A stretch of 5,658 nt of DNA from a bacterium (GTDB lineage: Bacteria > Verrucomicrobiota > Verrucomicrobiae > Opitutales > Opitutaceae). The DNA lies in assembly GCA_021780625.1 (NCBI GenBank), contig JAJXYI010000176.1, positions 1-5,658 of the forward strand, read 5' to 3'. Below the pieces are notes generated by a model. That model saw nothing but the letters and a program-made list of their open reading frames with translations. It was not told the origin of the DNA and ran no database searches. Positions 1-5,614 of the stretch are shown here, piece after piece; the first letter of the stretch is position 1, and each line of letters begins with the position of its first letter. Both the position numbers and the translations under genes were made by a program.

Positions 1-265
1 TCAGGAACTCCATCGTCAGCACCCAGTAACGTTTCGAGAGGTACGGCTCGAGGAACGGCGCCCAGACCGGCTTGAGGACCCAGGGCAGGTACATCTGGCT
101 CGTGTAGAGGGCGATCGTCTCGTTCGAGTACCCGAGATTCTTATACATGATCGCCGAGACGATCGAGACGGTGGCGTTGGGGATGCCCATCGCGAGGTAG
201 AGCGAGGGCACCCAAAACAACGGATGGCGCCGCCGGGGCGCCTTGCTGGCGGGCTGGTCGTGCAT
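1..265 (-). CDS. AmpG-like MFS permease, N-terminal part (cut by the left edge)
   Basis: This is the first 88 codons of a major facilitator superfamily inner-membrane transporter; the rest lies beyond the left edge. After a short basic, Pro-rich cytoplasmic tail (residues 1-15, with RRR at 11-13), there is a first hydrophobic segment at about 16-40 containing 'LYLAMGIPNA'. A second spans about 50-72 and contains 'YLPWVLKPVWAPF', and a third begins near 81. The 'G-(L/I)-P' in helix 1 and 'K-P-x-W-x-P' in helix 2 match the AmpG family, whose E. coli member imports anhydromuropeptides. Many Bacteroidota and Verrucomicrobiota relatives sit in glycan-use loci and have unknown substrates. The ATG at 265 is the first possible start: the frame stays open upstream but I find no ATG, GTG or TTG in it to about position 360. 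No Shine-Dalgarno is visible. The gene is divergent from the LacI pair, which suggests shared regulation. Family membership is fairly sure; the substrate is not. Confidence 0.85.
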   Translation of the reverse strand, partial: MHDQPASKAPRRRHPLFWVPSLYLAMGIPNATVSIVSAIMYKNLGYSNETIALYTSQMYLPWVLKPVWAPFLEPYLSKRYWVLTMEFL

Positions 266-288
266 GCGGGGGGAGGGGATGAGGCACG

Positions 289-296
289 TTGCGCAA
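289..296. promoter_or_regulatory. TTGCGCAA palindrome, weak candidate LacI-type operator
   Basis: This is a perfect 8-base palindrome with a central CpG, the arrangement LacI-family operators usually have. It lies 24 bases upstream of the permease ATG, where a repressor could block transcription. Eight-base palindromes occur by chance about once in 256 positions, so one in this region is expected. The flanks do not extend the symmetry. Treat it only as a candidate. Confidence 0.15.
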
Positions 297-464
297 ATCG
301 GGGTGGGAGGAAAGGCGACGGTCTGCTCTATCGGTTGACTATGCGGTCGTCCGATGCCTCCTCCGAGGGGTCATGGCCGCAAAGACGGCCGCGCGCGTCG
401 TCGCGCCAGGGAGGGGCCGGGGCTTCGATTTCGACCGGGCGATTTGCCCCGGAAGGCATTCGCG

Positions 465-475
465 CTAACTGTTAG
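465..475. promoter_or_regulatory. CTAAC-T-GTTAG inverted repeat, candidate operator
   Basis: This is a perfect 5+1+5 inverted repeat in an AT-richer patch of otherwise GC-rich DNA, 85 bases before the first LacI start and 190 bases from the permease start. That position would suit autoregulation of the regulators or control of both divergent genes. It has an odd-base centre, unlike the usual even-spaced CpG-centred LacI operator, and I found no second copy before the receptor gene. Function is inferred from position only. Confidence 0.25.
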
Positions 476-559
476 AGTAACCCCTCCCTCGTGGAACTGC
501 GGCCCGCGGCTATGCAGAAGTCATCCCCCGGGGATTCCCCCCGTTCGAATCCACTCACC

Positions 560-1633
560 ATGACCCCGTCAACCGACGGCGGATCGGCTGCGGTCCGCCA
601 TCCCACCATGCGCGACGTGGCCCGGCAGTCCGGCTACCACATTACGACCGTGTCGAAGGCCATGCGGGACCTGCCCAGCATTCCCGAGGCGACGCGCCGG
701 CACATCCAGGCGGTGGCCCAGTCGATGGGCTACGAGCGCAACCCGGTTTATGATGCGCTCAGCCGGTTCCGGCGGGAAGGCGATGTAAGCGGGGCGAAGC
801 CCCGGATCGCCTACTTGGAGAACTTCGGGCTCGGCTCGGGATGCCCGCGGCCGAGCCACCTGGAGGCGGTGCTCGAGGGCGCACGCTCCCATGCCCGCCT
901 GCTCGGGTATGAACTCGACGCGCTGGCGGTGGGCGAGGACGACCACGACTCCCGCAGCATCACGCGTCACCTCACGGAAAACCGGATCACGGGCGTGGTG
1001 ATCGGTTACTTCCAGCCGGGCTTCTCGGAGATCGCGCTCAACTGGGACGAGTATGCGGTTGTGAAGATCGCATCGCGACACATGGAGCCGGACGCCACCG
1101 TGGTGTGCAACGACCAGCTTCGCGAGGTGCGCCTGGCGTTTCGCCGCCTGACGGCGCTGGGCTACCGGCGCATCGGGCTCGCGGTGGGCCGCTCGGACGA
1201 GGACGCCTGCGGACACCGGCATACGGCGGGATACCTGATGGAGGCCGCGTCGCTGCCGCCGGAGCAGCGGGTGCCGCCGCTGATCTTTCCCTACAACATG
1301 GCCGAGCCCGCGCTCGCGGCGATGATGGGCCGGTGGGTCCGCCGCAACTCGATCGATGCGGTGCTCTGCAATTGGCGTTACGTTTGGGACATGCTCGAGC
1401 ACGCGGGGCTCGAGGTGCCGGGGCAGGTGGCCTGCGCCTGCCTCTGCCTGTGCAGCTCGGACCGCGAGGGCATGGCAGGCATCAAGCCGCGGCTCGACAT
1501 GGTCGGCGAGCGGGCGGTCTCGATTGTCGTCGCCCAGCTCAAGTCCGGCGAACGCGGCCTGCCCGAATTTCCATCCTCGATCTATGTCCAAAGCTCCTGG
1601 CAAGACGGACCCAGCGCCCCTCCCCGCGTCTGA
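560..1633 (+). CDS. LacI/GalR-family transcriptional regulator, first of a paralogous pair
   Basis: Predicted DNA-binding regulator of 357 residues, close to the usual LacI-family length. The LacI helix-turn-helix and hinge occupy about residues 16-72, starting 'TMRDVARQSGYHITTVSKAM' and ending 'NPVYDALSRFRR'. The rest is the two-lobed, periplasmic-binding-protein-like effector domain, with 'VVCNDQL' and 'LGYRRIGLA' as landmarks. ATG 560 is chosen because upstream in-frame starts (491, 512) add only a non-conserved leader, and ATG 608 would cut the first helix. No Shine-Dalgarno is seen. Oddities: four alternating Cys (292, 294, 296, 298) in the strand that normally carries the effector-binding Asp, and Trp272 following the conserved Asn271 where LacI has Asp. 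It is clearly paralogous to the next gene and overlaps it by 50 bases. It probably controls the divergent permease, the receptor, or its own transcription. The effector is unknown. Confidence 0.9.
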   Translation: MTPSTDGGSAAVRHPTMRDVARQSGYHITTVSKAMRDLPSIPEATRRHIQAVAQSMGYERNPVYDALSRFRREGDVSGAKPRIAYLENFGLGSGCPRPSHLEAVLEGARSHARLLGYELDALAVGEDDHDSRSITRHLTENRITGVVIGYFQPGFSEIALNWDEYAVVKIASRHMEPDATVVCNDQLREVRLAFRRLTALGYRRIGLAVGRSDEDACGHRHTAGYLMEAASLPPEQRVPPLIFPYNMAEPALAAMMGRWVRRNSIDAVLCNWRYVWDMLEHAGLEVPGQVACACLCLCSSDREGMAGIKPRLDMVGERAVSIVVAQLKSGERGLPEFPSSIYVQSSWQDGPSAPPRV

Positions 1634-2708
1634 GCCGGGCACGGCTCCAGCGAAGCGGTACACCCTGGCGGACATCGCGTCCCGCGCGGGTGTGCACGTC
1701 ACCACGGTGTCCCTCGCGCTGCGCGACCACCCGAGCATCCCGCCCGCCACGCGGGCCGCGATCCGCGCCGTGGCGAAGGAGCTGGACTACCAGCGCGATC
1801 CGCTGCTCGACGCTTTCAACTTCCATCGCTCGCGCATGACCCAGCGCTCGCGCACGCTCAACTCGGCGTTCGTGGTGCACGCCGGGGCAACGCGTTTCTT
1901 CGGGGGCAATCATTACCAGCCGCTTGTATACGCGGGAGCGAAGGCGGTCGCCGAGGCGCGTGGTCATTCGCTCGAAATCTTCGTCGTCGGGCGGGATCAC
2001 CTCAGCCCCGCGCGACTGAACTCGATCCTCAACGCGCGTGGCGTGAGCGGCGTGCTGCTCTCGACCTTCGAGATCGACATCGGGGAGCTCGCCCTCGACT
2101 GGAATCAGTTTTGCGCCGTCAAGATCGAGTGCCTCCACCTCACGCCCAACCTCGACGCGGTGTCCAACGATCAGCTCCAGGTGGCGAGCCTCGCGATGCG
2201 CAACCTGCGCAAGCTTGGCTACCGCAGGATCGGGCTCGCCACCGCGCGAGAGGACCAGATGCGCCTGGGCGAATCGTTTGGCATGGGCGTGCTGCTCGAA
2301 CAGGCGTCGATGCCCGAGGCGGAGTGCGTGCCGCCGCTCTTCTTCAGCCTCGCCGAGGTGCCCACGCTCTCCCGGAGGATCAGCGAGTGGATGAAGGAGG
2401 AGCGCGTCGACGTCATCATTTCCAACTGGAACGAACTGCTCGACATCTTTGCGACCGACGGGATCCGGCTTCCTGACGATGTCGCATTCGCCTCGCTCGA
2501 CGTGCCCCCGGGCCTTCCGCACCTCGCAGGCGTCGTGCAGAACCACCGCCTCGTGGGGCAGCGCGCGATGGAGCAGCTCGCGATCATGACGGACGCGTAC
2601 CAGCGCGGCGTGCCCGAGGCGCAGACGATCACTTACATCCCGGGCTACTGGAAGGCCGGCTCGACCGCGCCCGGGAGCAGCCACAGGCCTGCGACGAGGG
2701 AGCGCTGA
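1584..2708 (+). CDS. LacI/GalR-family transcriptional regulator, second of a paralogous pair
   Basis: Predicted DNA-binding regulator of 374 residues. A 26-residue Pro/Ala/Lys-rich N-terminal extension precedes the LacI helix-turn-helix and hinge (residues 27-82, starting 'TLADIASRAGVHVTTVSLAL', hinge 'DPLLDAFNFHR'). The effector-binding domain follows, with 'AVSNDQL', 'LGYRRIGLA', 'ISNWNELLD' (Asn281-Trp282) and 'VAFASLDVPP' (Asp306 at the usual effector-contact position). It ends with 'YIPGYWKAGST', the common terminal strand. ATG 1584 is the only start before the DNA-binding domain: no ATG, GTG or TTG follows in frame until a GTG inside it. The gene must therefore begin within the coding region of the preceding paralog, which suggests one transcript and possibly coupled translation. 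By my alignment, the hinge Leu that intercalates in the minor groove in LacI is Phe78 here. Likely target: the receptor gene downstream, the divergent permease, or both. Confidence 0.9.
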   Translation: MSKAPGKTDPAPLPASEPGTAPAKRYTLADIASRAGVHVTTVSLALRDHPSIPPATRAAIRAVAKELDYQRDPLLDAFNFHRSRMTQRSRTLNSAFVVHAGATRFFGGNHYQPLVYAGAKAVAEARGHSLEIFVVGRDHLSPARLNSILNARGVSGVLLSTFEIDIGELALDWNQFCAVKIECLHLTPNLDAVSNDQLQVASLAMRNLRKLGYRRIGLATAREDQMRLGESFGMGVLLEQASMPEAECVPPLFFSLAEVPTLSRRISEWMKEERVDVIISNWNELLDIFATDGIRLPDDVAFASLDVPPGLPHLAGVVQNHRLVGQRAMEQLAIMTDAYQRGVPEAQTITYIPGYWKAGSTAPGSSHRPATRER

Positions 2709-2717
2709 GGCGCCTCA
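2706..2717. repeat. 12-base perfect palindrome over the stop codon of the second regulator
   Basis: TGAGGCGCCTCA reads the same on both strands and includes the TGA stop. It lacks a loop and a following T-run, so it is not a normal intrinsic terminator. About one palindrome of this length is expected by chance in a window this size. It could be a protein-binding site, but nothing else supports that. Confidence 0.2.
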
Positions 2718-2817
2718 TCTCGTCGAAAAAATCTCGCGACGCGATCCAACGCGCCGCCCGGCGGAGCCGTGTCGCGGAATGCGTGAGTTCGCGCGCGCCA
2801 CCGAAGTCGAAGGCTAC

Positions 2818-2842
2818 CGTTTGAGTGGCGCCGCGTTTGAGT
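2818..2842 (+). repeat. Direct repeat CGTTTGAGT, two copies 16 bases apart
   Basis: CGTTTGAGT occurs at 2818-2826 and again at 2834-2842. A related GCGTGAGTT lies at 2781-2789. Copies spaced by about one and a half helical turns could be tandem regulator sites before the receptor gene. The second copy overlaps an imperfect inverted repeat: GAGTC at 2839-2843 and GACTC at 2854-2858, extendable to 8 pairs with one bulged C. The role is inferred only from the repeat and its location. Confidence 0.3.
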
Positions 2843-2973
2843 CCGCGCGCCGCGACTCCCATTGATTCGCCCCGTTCTCGCGGAACCCCCGGCGTCCCAC
2901 CAGTCGCTATCCCCTAAACTCGCAGCCTCCGCAGATCCCCTCATCCCCACAAGTTCAGGTCTTTCCCCCAAGT

Positions 2974-2997
2974 CCGCGCCCGCGCAAACGGGCGTGG
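2974..2997 (+). promoter_or_regulatory. GC-rich hairpin in the receptor mRNA leader
   Basis: Bases 2974-2982 pair with 2989-2997 to give a 9-base-pair stem (one G-U pair at 2976/2995) with a six-base CGCAAA loop. No T-run follows, so it is not a terminator. It ends 24 bases before the receptor ATG. The single-stranded, A-rich segment between them (3005-3017) lacks a Shine-Dalgarno. It may stabilise the transcript or shape ribosome access, but a chance stem in GC-rich DNA is possible. Confidence 0.35.
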
Positions 2998-3021
2998 CAT
3001 TCCTAAACACAAACAAGTCCC

Positions 3022-5481
3022 ATGAACTATCCGAAACCCACAAGCGAACCACGAGGCCGCTCCGCCCTTCCCCGGATGACCGCAGTGCTCGCTTTCCTGA
3101 TGGCGGCGGGAGCCGCCTTTGCCCAGACGGCCACGACCGACGCAACCGCCGCCGCCGGCTCGTCCACGAACCAGGACGAAGTCGTCAAGCTCTCCCCGTT
3201 CACCGTGTCGTCGCAGCAGGACGAGGGCTACCGCGCGTCCAACTCGATCGCAGGCACGCGCTCGAACACGCCGATCAAGGACATTCCGCTGAACATCCAG
3301 GTGTTCACCAAGGATCTCGCCGACGACCTGCACATCACCAACCAGGTCGACCTCGAGCGCTACAACGCCGCGCTGGTCAATGGCGGCGCCGACATCCGCT
3401 CCGACAACCCGATTCAGCAGGCCTACAACGGATTCCTCTTCCGCGGTTTCGTGCAGAATTGGGGCCTCCGCGACGGCATCCGCGAGTACGATCCCGTCGA
3501 CATGATCGGCGTCTCCCGTGTCGAGCTGGTCAAGGGGCCCGCGGCCCCGCTGTACGGCCTGACGTACCCGGGCGGCGTGATGAACGTCATCACCAAGGAC
3601 GTCGACTTCCGACGCAACTTCGCCGACCTGGGCCTGACGCTCTCGAGCTACGGCGAGCGCCGCGCGACACTCGACGCGAACGTGTCCGGCAAGACCGGCT
3701 CCGGCACTCTCGGAGTGCGCTACAGCGCGGCGTATGCGGAAACCCATGACGACCGCCAGCACTCGGGCGGCCGCGTGCGGTTCAACCAGGTCGTCATGAA
3801 CTGGCACCCGCTGCAGGGCACGGAGATCAAGTTCCTCGCGGAAAACGGCTATCGTTCGAAGCCGAACGGCCTGGGTTACTTCTCGCACGGCGAGTCCGAC
3901 AGCCAGGGCAATGCGCTGGGCAACGGCTCCGACATTCCGCTGCAGATCGTGCATCCGAACATCCCGTGGTCCTGGAACTGGGCGACCGGCAACAACCGCA
4001 CGATCGACACGCACCTGTACCGCGCCACGGTCACGCAGAACATCGGCGACAACCTCGTCGTCACGGCCTACGCGCAGTCCTCGACGCGCCTGAACGTCGA
4101 CAGCAACGGCTGGGACGCCGCCGGCGGCGGCGGCAGCGCGGCGAGCTGGGACATGGGCTTCTCCTCCCAAGGCGGATTCGCCTCCGGCTGGATGACGCTC
4201 CCCAACGGCCAGGAGGTCATCCGCATGGGCTATCACTACCGCGACTGGCAGAACGCCATGAAGAGCTACGGCGCCACGGCGCTGTACAAGCTCAACTTCG
4301 ACGTGATCAAGAACACCTTCACGGTCGGCGGCGCCGCATGGAAGGAGCTCTTCCACACGCACAAGTGGATCTCGCCCGGCAACACGACGAACCTCTGGGA
4401 CATCCCGGTCGCGAGCGGCGTCGACCTCTCCGTGCCCGCGAATCCGCCGGCGGACTACTTCCCCGACCTCTCGCAGTGGAGCCACGAGAACAACTCGAAC
4501 GACTACTACTTCGCGAGCTGGCAGGGTTCGCTGCTCAACGACCGCCTGCACATCAACGCCTCGGTCAACCGCACGAACCTCAAGCTCGTGCAGTGGGGTG
4601 ATGGATACGCCTCGACCGTGCCGAAGACCACGATCCAGAAGAAGACCTCGCCGATGATCGGCGCGATCTACCAGATCACGAACGGCGTGTCCGTGTTCTA
4701 CGTCCACTCGACCTCCCTGTTCCCGACGACCGACAAGAACTCCTTCGGCACCCAGATGCCCCCGGTGGTCGGCACCAGCAACGAGGGCGGCGTGAAGCTC
4801 GAGCTGCTCAACGGCAAGATCAGCGGCACGATCAGCTACTACGACATCAACGAGGTCGGTGGCTCGCAGACCGACTCCTCGGCGAACAACATGAACACCC
4901 AGATTTGGGACAGCCTCACGGCGGCCCAGCGGTTGGTGCAGTTCCCGGGCAAGACCCGCAACGACCTGCTCGGCGACCTCGTCCCCGGCGGCAAGCAGGA
5001 GTCGAAGGGCCTCGAGGCCGATCTCGTGCTCCAGCCCACGCCCGAGTGGCAGATCATGCTGAGCTACGCCAACAACGACGAGAAGGTCGTGACCTCCCTC
5101 AACCCGGCCACGATCGGCCAGTCGACGGCGGGCCACATCAAGGACCAGTGGGCGATGCTCACGAAGTACACCTTCCGCGACGGCTCGATGAAGGGTCTGT
5201 ACCTCGGACTCGGCATGCAGGCGGCCGGGCGCGCGCTCCAGGACTACAATGTCCCCGGCGGGCGCTACAATCCGTCGACGTTCTACGCCGAGACCTTCGC
5301 GGGCTACCGGTTCAAGGCGGGCGGCTACAACCAGTACCTCCAGCTCAACGTGAAGAACCTGACTCGTCAGGACGAATACGTCGGCTGGCAGGCCACCGGT
5401 TCCGCCTCCGTCTATGCGACACAGCGCTACCGCGTGGGCACTCCGGTGACCTGGGCGCTGACCTATGGAATCGACTTTTGA
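3022..5481 (+). CDS. TonB-dependent outer-membrane receptor
   Basis: Outer-membrane active transporter of 819 residues that imports a ligand using energy passed from TonB-ExbB-ExbD. The signal peptide is residues 1-34 (hydrophobic core 20-34, predicted cut AFA|Q). ATG 3022 is preferred because a start at Met19 would leave no basic residue before the core. A TonB-box-like segment 'DEVVKLSPFTV' (52-62), typical of Verrucomicrobiota receptors, comes next. The plug domain runs about 70-193, with 'FRGF', 'LRDGIREYDPVDMIGVSRVE', 'LVKGPAAPLYG' and 'PGGVMNVITKD'. The remainder is the beta-barrel, rich in alternating aromatic residues, with 'NVKNLTRQDEYVGW' near the end. The terminal Phe ('YGIDF') is the usual outer-membrane assembly signal. 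No STN or carboxypeptidase-like N-terminal extension is present. The plug resembles the siderophore-receptor branch, but the LacI and AmpG-like neighbours point to a carbon source. The substrate is unresolved. A terminator follows at once. Confidence 0.95.
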   Translation: MNYPKPTSEPRGRSALPRMTAVLAFLMAAGAAFAQTATTDATAAAGSSTNQDEVVKLSPFTVSSQQDEGYRASNSIAGTRSNTPIKDIPLNIQVFTKDLADDLHITNQVDLERYNAALVNGGADIRSDNPIQQAYNGFLFRGFVQNWGLRDGIREYDPVDMIGVSRVELVKGPAAPLYGLTYPGGVMNVITKDVDFRRNFADLGLTLSSYGERRATLDANVSGKTGSGTLGVRYSAAYAETHDDRQHSGGRVRFNQVVMNWHPLQGTEIKFLAENGYRSKPNGLGYFSHGESDSQGNALGNGSDIPLQIVHPNIPWSWNWATGNNRTIDTHLYRATVTQNIGDNLVVTAYAQSSTRLNVDSNGWDAAGGGGSAASWDMGFSSQGGFASGWMTLPNGQEVIRMGYHYRDWQNAMKSYGATALYKLNFDVIKNTFTVGGAAWKELFHTHKWISPGNTTNLWDIPVASGVDLSVPANPPADYFPDLSQWSHENNSNDYYFASWQGSLLNDRLHINASVNRTNLKLVQWGDGYASTVPKTTIQKKTSPMIGAIYQITNGVSVFYVHSTSLFPTTDKNSFGTQMPPVVGTSNEGGVKLELLNGKISGTISYYDINEVGGSQTDSSANNMNTQIWDSLTAAQRLVQFPGKTRNDLLGDLVPGGKQESKGLEADLVLQPTPEWQIMLSYANNDEKVVTSLNPATIGQSTAGHIKDQWAMLTKYTFRDGSMKGLYLGLGMQAAGRALQDYNVPGGRYNPSTFYAETFAGYRFKAGGYNQYLQLNVKNLTRQDEYVGWQATGSASVYATQRYRVGTPVTWALTYGIDF

Positions 5482-5511
5482 CCGTCTGATTCAGTAGTAA
5501 TGGGGTTAGTC

Positions 5512-5553
5512 AGAGAGAGAGGGGTGGTGACGCCCCTCTCTCTTTTCGCTTTT
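5512..5553 (+). terminator. Intrinsic terminator after the receptor gene
   Basis: The left arm 5512-5526 pairs with the right arm 5531-5545. There are eleven consecutive Watson-Crick pairs (5514-5524 with 5533-5543), a G-U pair and a G-C pair closing a GTGA loop, and an outer G-U and A-U. The loop is of the stable GNRA type. The right arm runs into TTTT (5543-5546), then CGC and another TTTT (5550-5553). It lies 30 bases after the receptor stop, so it should end that transcript. Confidence 0.9.
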
Positions 5554-5614
5554 CAGCCACCAGGCCATTTGCCCGCCTCCGCTCCCCCCGGATTCCCGCG
5601 CCGCCCACTCGCGC

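Larger units (their letters stand above)
266..559. other. Divergent intergenic region between the permease and the regulator pair
   Basis: This 294-base stretch separates the two divergent starts and should contain both promoters. I see no convincing -35/-10 pair in either direction; a TTGACT at 335-340 has no -10 partner at the right distance. Open frames here (for example 224-475) have no recognisable protein character. The visible structures are two palindromes, at 289-296 and 465-475, listed separately. In-frame GTG (491) and ATG (512) codons upstream of the chosen LacI start could extend that protein by 23 or 16 residues, but the extension looks like non-conserved leader. Confidence 0.6.
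2709..3021. other. Intergenic leader region before the TonB-dependent receptor
   Basis: This 313-base gap follows the regulator pair on the same strand. I see no intrinsic terminator after the second regulator and no clear sigma-70 promoter. The length and the small repeats suggest the receptor has its own promoter and control sites. It contains several short GC-rich inverted repeats (for example TCGCG-A-CGCGA at 2734-2744), a 9-base direct repeat at 2818-2842, an imperfect inverted repeat at 2839-2858, and a hairpin at 2974-2997 followed by an A-rich stretch to the start codon. Reading frames here have no recognisable protein character. Confidence 0.55.

Noticed and set aside
1356..1583. An upstream extension of the second regulator to 1356
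   Set aside because: The extra residues are an out-of-frame reading of the first regulator with a shadow-like Arg/Ser/Ala composition; ATG 1584 gives a normal LacI-family length.
569..2684. Long minus-strand open frames opposite the two regulators (569-1750 and 1539-2684)
   Set aside because: Their Arg/His/Ala-rich translations have no recognisable domain, and the plus strand encodes two complete LacI-family proteins here.
2754..2764. CCGCC-C-GGCGG inverted repeat as a terminator for the regulators
   Set aside because: There is too little loop for the full stem and no T-run follows. Such repeats are common in GC-rich spacers.
3076..3078. Alternative receptor start at Met19
   Set aside because: It would give a signal peptide without any basic residue before its hydrophobic core; the ATG at 3022 supplies Lys and Arg residues.
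4110..4140. GGC repeat run inside the receptor gene
   Set aside because: It encodes a short Gly-rich stretch (AAGGGGSAA) in what is probably a barrel loop; the run is short and in frame, so it is not evidence of a separate element.
2941..5136. A 731-codon open frame antisense to the receptor gene
   Set aside because: It mirrors the GC-rich third-position bias of the receptor. The translation is a low-complexity Val/Arg/Ala/Asp-rich string without domains, whereas the plus-strand frame has a full signal peptide, plug and barrel.
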